A stretch of 64,000 nt of DNA from Bradyrhizobium arachidis. GTDB lineage: Bacteria > Pseudomonadota > Alphaproteobacteria > Rhizobiales > Xanthobacteraceae. How positions within the stretch are numbered: the stretch's first letter is position 1; every line of letters begins with the position of its first letter. The stretch spans positions 7,130,001-7,194,000 of the forward strand of contig NZ_CP030050.1 in the NCBI RefSeq assembly GCF_015291705.1, read 5' to 3'. The notes under the pieces are model-generated. The model did no database searches. It worked only from the letters and a program-made list of their open reading frames with translations, and had not been told where the DNA came from. The position numbers and the translations under genes were made by a program. Below are positions 34,615-41,772 of this stretch, in pieces.

Positions 34615-36204
34615 ATGCCAGCGCATCAGCGAATGTTGGATCCGACGCCTACTAGCCCGCATTCCGGCAAGCCCCCTCTGCTCCAGACAATCGGGCTCAC
34701 CAAGCGCTATGGGGATTTCCTCGCCAACGATTCCATCGATATCGATATCTGGCCGAAGCAGATCCACGCCCTGCTGGGAGAGAACGGCGCCGGCAAATCG
34801 ACGCTGGTCAAGGCGATCTACGGGCTGATCCAGCCCAGCGCCGGCGAGATTCGCTGGCAGGGCGAACGCATCGTGCTGTCCGGTCCCTCGGAAGCCCGCA
34901 GCCGCGGCATCGGCATGGTGTTCCAGCACTTCTCGCTGTTCGACAATCTCACCGTCGCCGAGAACGTCGCGCTCGGCCTCGACGGCAAGGAATCCTTCAA
35001 GGACATGTCAGCGCGATTGGAGCAGGTGTCGAAGACGTACGGCCTGCCGCTCGATCCCAAACGCGAGGTCTGGCAGTTGTCGGTCGGTGAACGCCAGCGC
35101 ATCGAGATCGTCCGTGCGCTGATGCAGGATCCGAAATTCCTGATCCTGGACGAGCCCACCGCGGTGCTGACGCCGCAGGAGGCCGACCAGCTCTTCATCG
35201 TGCTGGAGCGGCTCAAGGCCGAAGGCCGCGCCGTCCTCTACATCAGCCACAAGCTGGAGGAGGTGAAGCGGCTCTGCGACACCGCCACGATCCTGCGCGG
35301 CGGCAGGAAGGTCGAGACCTGCAATCCCAGGCTCGAGACCGCCGCCTCGCTCGCGCGCATGATGGTTGGCGGCGAGATCAAGCAGGTGAAGGCGCCCGCG
35401 GGCCGGAAGACCACCGTGCCGCGGCTGGTCGTCAACGATCTCTCGCTTGCGCCAGGCGAGGCGCACGGTGTGCGGCTCGAGCACATCTCGTTCGAGCTGA
35501 AGGGCGGCGAGATCCTCGGCATCGCCGGCGTCGCCGGCAACGGCCAGGATGAGCTGTTCGCAGCGCTCTCCGGCGAGCGCTTGTCGAAGGACCCGGGGAC
35601 GGTCGTGATCGAAGGCATCGCCGCCGGCCATCTCTCGATCACGCAGCGGCGTAAGCTCGGCGCCGCCTTTGTGCCCGAGGAACGGCTCGGCCACGGCACC
35701 GCGCCACGCATGAAACTGTCGGAGAACGCGCTGCTCACCGGGCATGCCGCCAGCGGCATGGTCCATCACGGCTTCATCGACACCGCGGCCACGCTAAACA
35801 CCGTCGACCGCGCGACGGAGACGTTCGACGTCCGCAAGGCCAAGCGCGATCCGGAGGCCGCGTCCCTTTCCGGCGGAAATCTGCAGAAGTTCATCGTCGG
35901 ACGCGAGATCCTGCGCAACCCGGCGGTGCTGGTGGTGAGCCAGCCGACCTGGGGCGTCGATGCGGGCGCTGCCGCCGTGATCCGCCAGGCGCTGCTTGAT
36001 TTGGCAACCGCAGGCGCCGCCGTGCTGGTGACCAGCCAGGACCTCGACGAGCTCGCGGAGTTCGCCGACCGCATCGCCGTGATGTTCCATGGCCGGCTCT
36101 CTGCACCGCTCGCGACAAGCGAGGCGAGCCGCGAAAAGCTCGGCCTCCTCATGGGCGGCAGCAGCCTCGAGCCGAAGGAGGCTGCGCATGCAATTGGTGC
36201 TTGA
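34615..36204 (+). CDS. ABC transporter ATPase, importer 2, two nucleotide-binding domains
   Basis: The product of about 529 residues is the paralogue of the importer 1 ATPase. Domain 1 has Walker [15 protein letters not shown], signature QLSVGERQRIEIVRAL and Walker [13 protein letters not shown]. Domain 2 is degenerate (GIAGVAGNGQDELFAAL; SLSGGNLQKF; VLVVSQPTWGVD). It starts the operon ATPase-permease-permease-binding protein. The start is uncertain among TTG 34597, ATG 34615 and ATG 34633, because GAGG lies far upstream. Sequence order differs from importer 1, where the binding protein comes first. Confidence 0.88.
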   Translation: MPAHQRMLDPTPTSPHSGKPPLLQTIGLTKRYGDFLANDSIDIDIWPKQIHALLGENGAGKSTLVKAIYGLIQPSAGEIRWQGERIVLSGPSEARSRGIGMVFQHFSLFDNLTVAENVALGLDGKESFKDMSARLEQVSKTYGLPLDPKREVWQLSVGERQRIEIVRALMQDPKFLILDEPTAVLTPQEADQLFIVLERLKAEGRAVLYISHKLEEVKRLCDTATILRGGRKVETCNPRLETAASLARMMVGGEIKQVKAPAGRKTTVPRLVVNDLSLAPGEAHGVRLEHISFELKGGEILGIAGVAGNGQDELFAALSGERLSKDPGTVVIEGIAAGHLSITQRRKLGAAFVPEERLGHGTAPRMKLSENALLTGHAASGMVHHGFIDTAATLNTVDRATETFDVRKAKRDPEAASLSGGNLQKFIVGREILRNPAVLVVSQPTWGVDAGAAAVIRQALLDLATAGAAVLVTSQDLDELAEFADRIAVMFHGRLSAPLATSEASREKLGLLMGGSSLEPKEAAHAIGA

Positions 36205-37279
36205 GAAGCGCGCCGAGCGCTCCAACACGATCGCGCTGGTCTCGCCATTGATCGCGATCGGGCTGACGATCGCCACCATGGTCATCCTGTTCGCGATCCT
36301 CGGCAAGAATCCGCTGCTCGCCCTGCACGCCTATTTCATCGCGCCGCTCACCGACGGCTACTCGCTGCAGGAGATCGCGGTGAAGGCGACGCCGCTGGTG
36401 ATGATCGCGATCGGCCTGTCGCTCTGCTATCTCGCCAATGCCTGGAATATCGGCGCCGAAGGCCAATTCCTGATCGGTGCGGTCGCGGGAAGCTGGATCG
36501 CGGTGAAGACGCAGGGCACTGACGCCGGCGCCTGGGTGCTGCCGGCGATGCTGGTGCTCGCGACCGCCGCTGGTGCGCTGTACGCGCTGATCCCGGCGAT
36601 CTGCAAGGTGAAGTTCGGCGCCAGTGAAATCCTGACCAGCCTGATGCTGGTCTATGTCGCCGATCTCTTCCTCGATTATCTCGTCCGCGGCCCCTGGCGC
36701 GATCCGCACGGTTTCAATTTCCCGACCACCGCCGAGTTCGATCCGGTCGCCACCGTGCCGCTGCTGATCGAAGGTGGCCGCCTGCATCTCGGCTCGATCA
36801 TCGCCCTGCTCGTCGTCGCGGCAGCCGCGATCCTGCTCGGGCGCACCATCAAGGGCTTCGAGATCCGCGTCGTCGGTGCCGCGCCCCGCGCTGCACGCTT
36901 CGGCGGCTTCAATGCCAACCAGCTGGTCATCCTGACCTTCGCGATCTCGGGCGCGCTGGCGGGCCTTGCCGGCATCATCGAGGTCGCCGGCCCGGTCGGG
37001 CATCTCCAGCCCGGCATCTCGCCCGGCTACGGCTTTACCGCGATCATCGTCGCCTTCCTCGGCCGACTGAACCCGCTTGGAATATTAATTGCAGGCCTTT
37101 TCCTCGCGCTGACCTTTATCGGCGGCGAGCAGGCACAGATCGCGATGAAGATCCCGTTGGACGTCACCAAGGTTTTCCAGGGCATTTTGCTGTTCTACGT
37201 GCTCGCCTGCGATTCCCTCATCCTCTACCGCTTCAAGCTGGTCTTCCCGAACCGACAGGTGGCCCGTGGAGCTGGTTGA
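36188..37279 (+). CDS. ABC transporter permease, importer 2, subunit A
   Basis: The 363-residue membrane protein is of the YufP/NupP type, with AWNIGAEGQFLIGAVAGSW at about residue 85. The ATG at 36188 lies in an ideal ribosome context (GAAGGAGG) and overlaps the ATPase gene by 17 bases. Its late helices end in FPNRQVARGAG, and the next gene overlaps by 14 bases. Confidence 0.9.
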   Translation: MQLVLEKRAERSNTIALVSPLIAIGLTIATMVILFAILGKNPLLALHAYFIAPLTDGYSLQEIAVKATPLVMIAIGLSLCYLANAWNIGAEGQFLIGAVAGSWIAVKTQGTDAGAWVLPAMLVLATAAGALYALIPAICKVKFGASEILTSLMLVYVADLFLDYLVRGPWRDPHGFNFPTTAEFDPVATVPLLIEGGRLHLGSIIALLVVAAAAILLGRTIKGFEIRVVGAAPRAARFGGFNANQLVILTFAISGALAGLAGIIEVAGPVGHLQPGISPGYGFTAIIVAFLGRLNPLGILIAGLFLALTFIGGEQAQIAMKIPLDVTKVFQGILLFYVLACDSLILYRFKLVFPNRQVARGAG

Positions 37280-38183
37280 AGCCATCATCCTCTCGGTGCT
37301 CGCCGCATCGACACCGCTCCTGATCGCGGCGACCGGCGAGCTCGTGACCGAGCGCTCCGGCGTGCTCAATCTCGGCGTCGAGGGCATGATGATCGTCGGC
37401 GCAGCCTGTGGTTTTGCCGGCGCGTGGCTGACCGGCTCGACTCTGGTTGGTGCGCTGTTCGGCATCATCGCGGGCACGCTGATGTCGCTGATCTTCGCGC
37501 TGATGGCGCTCGGGCTCGCGGTCAACCAGGTCGCGACGGGCCTTGCGCTGACCATCCTTGGCGTCGGCATCTCCGGCCTGATCGGCGCCGGCTTCGTCGG
37601 CGAGCGCATCACGCCGGCGGCGCACCTCGCCATTCCCGGCCTCACCGACATTCCGCTGGTCGGCCGCGTGCTGTTCGGCGAGGACGCCTTCGTCTATTTC
37701 TCCATCGCGCTCATCATCGGCGTCTGGTGGTTCCTGTACCGCACGCGGGCAGGATTGATCCTGCGCGCCTGCGGCGACAATCATGCTTCGGCACATGCGC
37801 TCGGCTATCCCGTGCTGCGCATTCGTACCTTCGCCGTGATGTTCGGCGGCGCCTGCGCAGGTCTTGCCGGCGCCTATCTGCCGCTCGCCTACACGCCGTT
37901 CTTCATTCCCGGCATGACTGCCGGCCGTGGCTGGATCGCGCTGGCGCTGGTCGTGTTCTCGTCGTGGCGGCCGGGGCGGCTCGTGGTCGGCGCCTATCTG
38001 TTCGGCGCGGTGACGATCCTGCAACTGCATGCGCAGGGCTGGGGCGTCGGCATTCCCTCACAATTCATGTCGGCGCTGCCATACCTTGCGACCGTCATCG
38101 TGCTGGTTCTGTTGTCCCGCGCGCGCACCGGCGGCTCGACCGCGCCGGCCACGCTCGGCACCGTGTTCGTGCCTGACCGCTGA
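37266..38183 (+). CDS. ABC transporter permease, importer 2, subunit B
   Basis: This 305-residue permease of the YufQ/NupQ type has the hallmark TERSGVLNLGVEGMMIVGAA near residue 27. The start is GTG at 37266, within the previous gene. It ends 73 bases before the binding-protein gene. About eight membrane helices are visible. Confidence 0.9.
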   Translation: MELVEAIILSVLAASTPLLIAATGELVTERSGVLNLGVEGMMIVGAACGFAGAWLTGSTLVGALFGIIAGTLMSLIFALMALGLAVNQVATGLALTILGVGISGLIGAGFVGERITPAAHLAIPGLTDIPLVGRVLFGEDAFVYFSIALIIGVWWFLYRTRAGLILRACGDNHASAHALGYPVLRIRTFAVMFGGACAGLAGAYLPLAYTPFFIPGMTAGRGWIALALVVFSSWRPGRLVVGAYLFGAVTILQLHAQGWGVGIPSQFMSALPYLATVIVLVLLSRARTGGSTAPATLGTVFVPDR

Positions 38184-38256
38184 TGATTTTCCGCGGGGCG
38201 CGCGATGGGGCGCGCGCCTTGCGGATCGTGGCTTTCCCCTGATGTTTTGGAGATCG

Positions 38257-39336
38257 ATGATGAGGAAATCACTTCTTGCGCTGGCTGCCGGGCTGTTGCT
38301 TGCCGGAAGCGTTAGTGCAGCCTCCGCCGCCGACAAGCTGAAAGTCGGCTTCATCTATCTGGGTCCGATCGGTGACTTGGGGTGGACCTACCAGCACGAG
38401 CTGGCACGCCAGGCGCTGGTGAAGGAGCTCGGCGACAAGATCGAGACCACTTATCTGGAGAACGTGCCCGAAGGGCCCGATGCCGAGCGCGCCATCGAGC
38501 AGCTCGTCCGCGCCGGCAACAAGCTGATCTTCACGACGTCGTTCGGCTACATGGACCCGACGCTGAAGGTCGCCAAGAAATATCCGAACGTGCATTTCGA
38601 GCACGCCACTGGCTACAAGCGCAACCCGAACATGTCGACCTACTCGGCCAAATGGTATCAGGGCCGCTACATCCAGGGCCTGATCGCGGCCAAGATGTCG
38701 AAGTCCGGCGTGCTCGGCTATATCGGCTCGTTCCCGATTCCGGAGGTCGTCTCCGGCATCAACGCGACGATCCTGGCGGCGCAGACCATCAACCCGAACA
38801 TCAAGGTCAAGATCATCTGGGCCAACACCTGGTTCGATCCGGGCAAGGAGGCCGATGCCGCCAAGGCGCTGATCGACCAGGGCGCCGACGTGATCATGCA
38901 GCACACGGATTCGCCAGCGGCGATGCAGATTGCCAGCGAACGCGGCAAGCTCGCCTTCGGCCAGGACTCCGAGATGATCAAGTTCGGTCCGAAGACCCAG
39001 CTGACCTCGATCCTGGACACCTGGGGCCCCTACTACATCGAGCGCGTCAAGGCCGAGCTCGCCGGCACCTGGAAGTCCGAGGACAGCTGGGGCGGCCTCG
39101 ACAGCCACATGTTCGCGATGGCGCCTTACACCAACATGCCTGACGACGTGAAGAAAATGGCGGAGGATGCCCAGGCCGCGATCACCGCGGGCAAGCTGCA
39201 CCCCTTCAAGTGCCCGGTCGTTGGGCAGGACGGCAAGCCGATCGAGTGCAAAGGCGGCGATCACCTCGACAACGGCCAGATCCTCGGCATGAATTTCTAC
39301 GTGAAGGGCATCGACGACAAGCTGCCGGGCAAGTAG
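38257..39336 (+). CDS. BMP-family ABC substrate-binding protein, importer 2
   Basis: The 359-residue protein has a Sec signal peptide (MRKSLLALAAGLLLAGSVSA) and the BMP/PnrA fold (VGFIYLGPIGDLGWTYQHEL; TSFGYMDPTLKVAKKYPNVH). It is clearly related to the importer 1 protein but has a Sec rather than Tat-like signal and a different pocket region. Two ATGs are adjacent; the first has GGAG five bases upstream. It completes the second importer, which probably takes up a different purine or ureide. Confidence 0.88.
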   Translation: MMRKSLLALAAGLLLAGSVSAASAADKLKVGFIYLGPIGDLGWTYQHELARQALVKELGDKIETTYLENVPEGPDAERAIEQLVRAGNKLIFTTSFGYMDPTLKVAKKYPNVHFEHATGYKRNPNMSTYSAKWYQGRYIQGLIAAKMSKSGVLGYIGSFPIPEVVSGINATILAAQTINPNIKVKIIWANTWFDPGKEADAAKALIDQGADVIMQHTDSPAAMQIASERGKLAFGQDSEMIKFGPKTQLTSILDTWGPYYIERVKAELAGTWKSEDSWGGLDSHMFAMAPYTNMPDDVKKMAEDAQAAITAGKLHPFKCPVVGQDGKPIECKGGDHLDNGQILGMNFYVKGIDDKLPGK

Positions 39337-39384
39337 CACGCTTCTTGCATTGACTAAATCACCTGCTCCTCCCGGAGGAGGTTT

Positions 39385-39429
39385 GGAGGGGGTGGCCAGA
39401 AGCACCCGGCACTTGTGGTCGCCCCCTCC
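39385..39429. repeat. Imperfect inverted repeat after importer 2
   Basis: GGAGGGGGTGGCC (39385-39397) pairs with GGTCGCCCCCTCC (39417-39429) with two non-Watson-Crick positions. It lies between two convergent genes. It probably acts as a hairpin at transcript ends, but has no T-run. Confidence 0.4.
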
Positions 39430-39445
39430 ATCTATTCTGCCTCGA

Positions 39446-40795
39446 TCATCCCGCCTGCATGGCCCGCGCCGCTGCGCTGTGGCGGCGGATGAGATCGGCG
39501 ACATCAAGGCCCGGGATCGCCCCGTCGACCACGGTCCAGTTCCCCGCCACCATCACCCGATCGGCGCGATGCGCTCCGCACAGCACCAGTGCGGCCAGGG
39601 GATCACCGTGGCCAGAGAAGCGCAATTCGTCGAGCTTGAACAGCGCCAGGTCGGCGGCCCTGCCGACGGCGATCTCGCCGAGTTCCGGCCGGCCGACGCA
39701 GGCCGCCGAGCCCTTTGTGGCCCAGCGTACCGCATCCTTGTGGCTGACCTTGCTCACGCCACAGCGGGCGCGTTGCAGCAGGAACGCCGCGCGCACTTCC
39801 TGCATCAGGTTCGATCCGTCGTTCGAGGCCGAGCCGTCTACGCCGAGCCCAATGCCGACGCCAGCCTCCTCCATCTCGCACACCGGGCAGCAGCCGGACG
39901 CGAGGATCTGATTGCTGCACGCGCAGTGACTGATGGAGGTCTTCGCCTTGCCGAGGCGCGCCATTTCGTCAGCGTTGAAAAAGATGCCATGGGCGAGCCA
40001 GGTTCGCGCATTGAGCCAGCCGCATTGCTCGAGATAATCGAGCGGACGGCAGCCATACATCTGCTGGCAGAATCTGTTCTCGTCCTCGGTCTCGGCGAGA
40101 TGGGTGTGCAAGCGCACGTCGAGCTTGTCGGCGAGGTGGGCGGTCGCGCGCATCAGCGAGGTCGTCACCGAGAACGGCGAGCACGGCGCCAGCGCGATCT
40201 GCACCATCGCATCCGCGCCCCGCTGATGATATTTTGCGATTACGCGCGCGCTGTCGGCCAAGATCGCGTCCTCGTCCTGCACGACGCTGTCAGGTGGCAG
40301 GCCGCCGTCGCGCTGCGACAGGTTCATCGAGCCGCGCGTCAGCAGCACGCGCATCCCGAGCCGCTTTGCGACGCCGACTTCGATATCGATGGCCTCTTCG
40401 AGGCCGGCCGGGAACACGTAGTGATGATCTGTCGTCGTGGTGCAACCCGACAGCAGCAATTCGGACATCGCCACGGTGACGCCGAGTTTGAGTCGCTCCG
40501 GCGTCAGCTTCGCCCACACCGGATAGAGCGCCTGGAGCCAGGGAAACAGCTCGCGGTCCATCGCCGCCGGCACCGCTCGCGTCAGCGTCTGATAGAAATG
40601 ATGATGGGTGTTGATCAAGCCCGGCAGCACGACGTGCTCGCCCGCCTCGAACGCCGCGACATCCGCCGTCGCCGGCGTGCCGCCGGCCGGCACCAGCTCG
40701 ACGATCCGGCCATCCTTCACCACGACACCGCGCTCGGCACCGTCTCCGAGAATGGCGAGCGGATCCTTGATCCAGACCGGCTTTGCGTCGCTCAT
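39446..40795 (-). CDS. 8-oxoguanine deaminase-like amidohydrolase
   Basis: The 449-residue amidohydrolase has metal ligands in GLINTHHHFYQTLTR, VRLHTHLAETEDEN, and GLGVDGSASNDGSN. The cysteine-rich ISHCACSNQILASGCCP replaces the usual SHNPxSN of the ATZ/TRZ deaminases, as in 8-oxoguanine deaminases. It would turn 8-oxoguanine into urate plus ammonia in the cytoplasm. The ATG at 40795 follows GAGGAG; the upstream frame to 40921 lies in the divergent promoter. It is divergent from the xanthine dehydrogenase operon, consistent with feeding urate into the same path. Confidence 0.82.
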   Translation of the reverse strand: MSDAKPVWIKDPLAILGDGAERGVVVKDGRIVELVPAGGTPATADVAAFEAGEHVVLPGLINTHHHFYQTLTRAVPAAMDRELFPWLQALYPVWAKLTPERLKLGVTVAMSELLLSGCTTTTDHHYVFPAGLEEAIDIEVGVAKRLGMRVLLTRGSMNLSQRDGGLPPDSVVQDEDAILADSARVIAKYHQRGADAMVQIALAPCSPFSVTTSLMRATAHLADKLDVRLHTHLAETEDENRFCQQMYGCRPLDYLEQCGWLNARTWLAHGIFFNADEMARLGKAKTSISHCACSNQILASGCCPVCEMEEAGVGIGLGVDGSASNDGSNLMQEVRAAFLLQRARCGVSKVSHKDAVRWATKGSAACVGRPELGEIAVGRAADLALFKLDELRFSGHGDPLAALVLCGAHRADRVMVAGNWTVVDGAIPGLDVADLIRRHSAAARAMQAG

Positions 40796-40885
40796 GATCC
40801 CGCTTCTCCTCACATTCGCGCGACAGGCACCCAATGCGGCCAAGTGCCCAAACGCCGTTTCGGCTGCGACTTGTTTGTTGCGACT

Positions 40886-40900
40886 TGGCTCCGGTCTTGC
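40886..40900 (+). promoter_or_regulatory. Sigma-54-like promoter of the xanthine dehydrogenase operon
   Basis: TGGCTCCGGTCTTGC, followed by A, has the invariant GG (40887-40888) and GC (40899-40900) ten bases apart and only one departure from TGGCAC-N5-TTGC. It is 45 bases before the ATG of the FAD subunit. An 8-base direct repeat GCGACTTG (40866-40873 and 40880-40887) overlaps its upstream edge. Confidence 0.65.
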
Positions 40901-40944
40901 AAGACTCATCCCACGATTCACCGCGCGAAAGCGCTGGCGCAGCC

Positions 40945-41772
40945 ATGGATTTGAATACCATCACGACGGTCGCCCATCCGCAAACGCGCGCGGAGCTGCC
41001 GGGCTGGACGGCTGGCGATGCGTGGCTCGCGGGCGGCACCTGGCTGTTCTCGGAGCCACAGGTCCATCTGACGCGGCTGATCGATCTCACCGACCTGAAA
41101 TGGCCGGCGCTGACGATCACGGACAGCCATCTCTCCATCGCCGCCACCTGCACCGTGGCGCAGCTCGATGGTTTCGCCTGTCCGCCGGATTGGCTCGCTG
41201 CTCCGCTGATCGGCCAGTGCTGCCGCGCCTTCCTCGCCTCGTTCAAGATCTGGAAGACGGCGACGGTCGGCGGCAATCTCTGCATGTCGCTGCCGGCCGG
41301 ACCGATGATCTCGCTCACCGCGGCGCTCGACGGCGTCTGCACCATCTGGAAGGCCGGCGGTGGCGAGCAAAAGATTCCCGTCGCCGACTTCGTCACCGGC
41401 AACCAGCGCAATCGGCTGACGCCGGGCGACCTCATCCGGCAGATCGACATTCCGATTGCCGCTCTGAGGCGCCGAACGGCGTTTCGCCAGATCTCGCTGG
41501 CGCCGGTCGGCCGTTCGGCGGCGCTTCTGATCGGCAGCCTCGATGCCGACGGCACGCTGACGCTGACGGTGACGGCATCGACGGTGCGACCGATCCAGCT
41601 GTCGTTTCGCAAGGCCCCGGACGCAAGCGTCCTTCGCGAGGTGATCGCGCAGCAGATCACGGATGATTTGTACCACACCGACATCCACGGCAAACCGCTC
41701 TGGCGCAAGCACATGACGCTACGGCTTGCCGAGGAGATCCGCGCCGAACTCTTGGGGGCAACGCCATCGTGA
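40945..41772 (+). CDS. Xanthine dehydrogenase family FAD-binding subunit
   Basis: The 275-residue protein belongs to the CO-dehydrogenase-flavoprotein family, with the FAD-binding AGGTWLFSEPQ (about residue 28) and TATVGGNLCMSLPAGPMI (about 108). It would carry electrons from the iron-sulfur subunit to NAD+ or another acceptor. Its end overlaps the next gene by four bases (GTGA). Being a separate polypeptide is unusual because the next gene encodes the other two parts as one chain. Confidence 0.85.
   Translation: MDLNTITTVAHPQTRAELPGWTAGDAWLAGGTWLFSEPQVHLTRLIDLTDLKWPALTITDSHLSIAATCTVAQLDGFACPPDWLAAPLIGQCCRAFLASFKIWKTATVGGNLCMSLPAGPMISLTAALDGVCTIWKAGGGEQKIPVADFVTGNQRNRLTPGDLIRQIDIPIAALRRRTAFRQISLAPVGRSAALLIGSLDADGTLTLTVTASTVRPIQLSFRKAPDASVLREVIAQQITDDLYHTDIHGKPLWRKHMTLRLAEEIRAELLGATPS

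Noticed and set aside
40835..40850. Minus-strand GG-N10-GC sequence that could be a sigma-54 promoter for the 8-oxoguanine deaminase
   Set aside because: The spacing is right but other consensus positions fail in both elements; too weak to claim.
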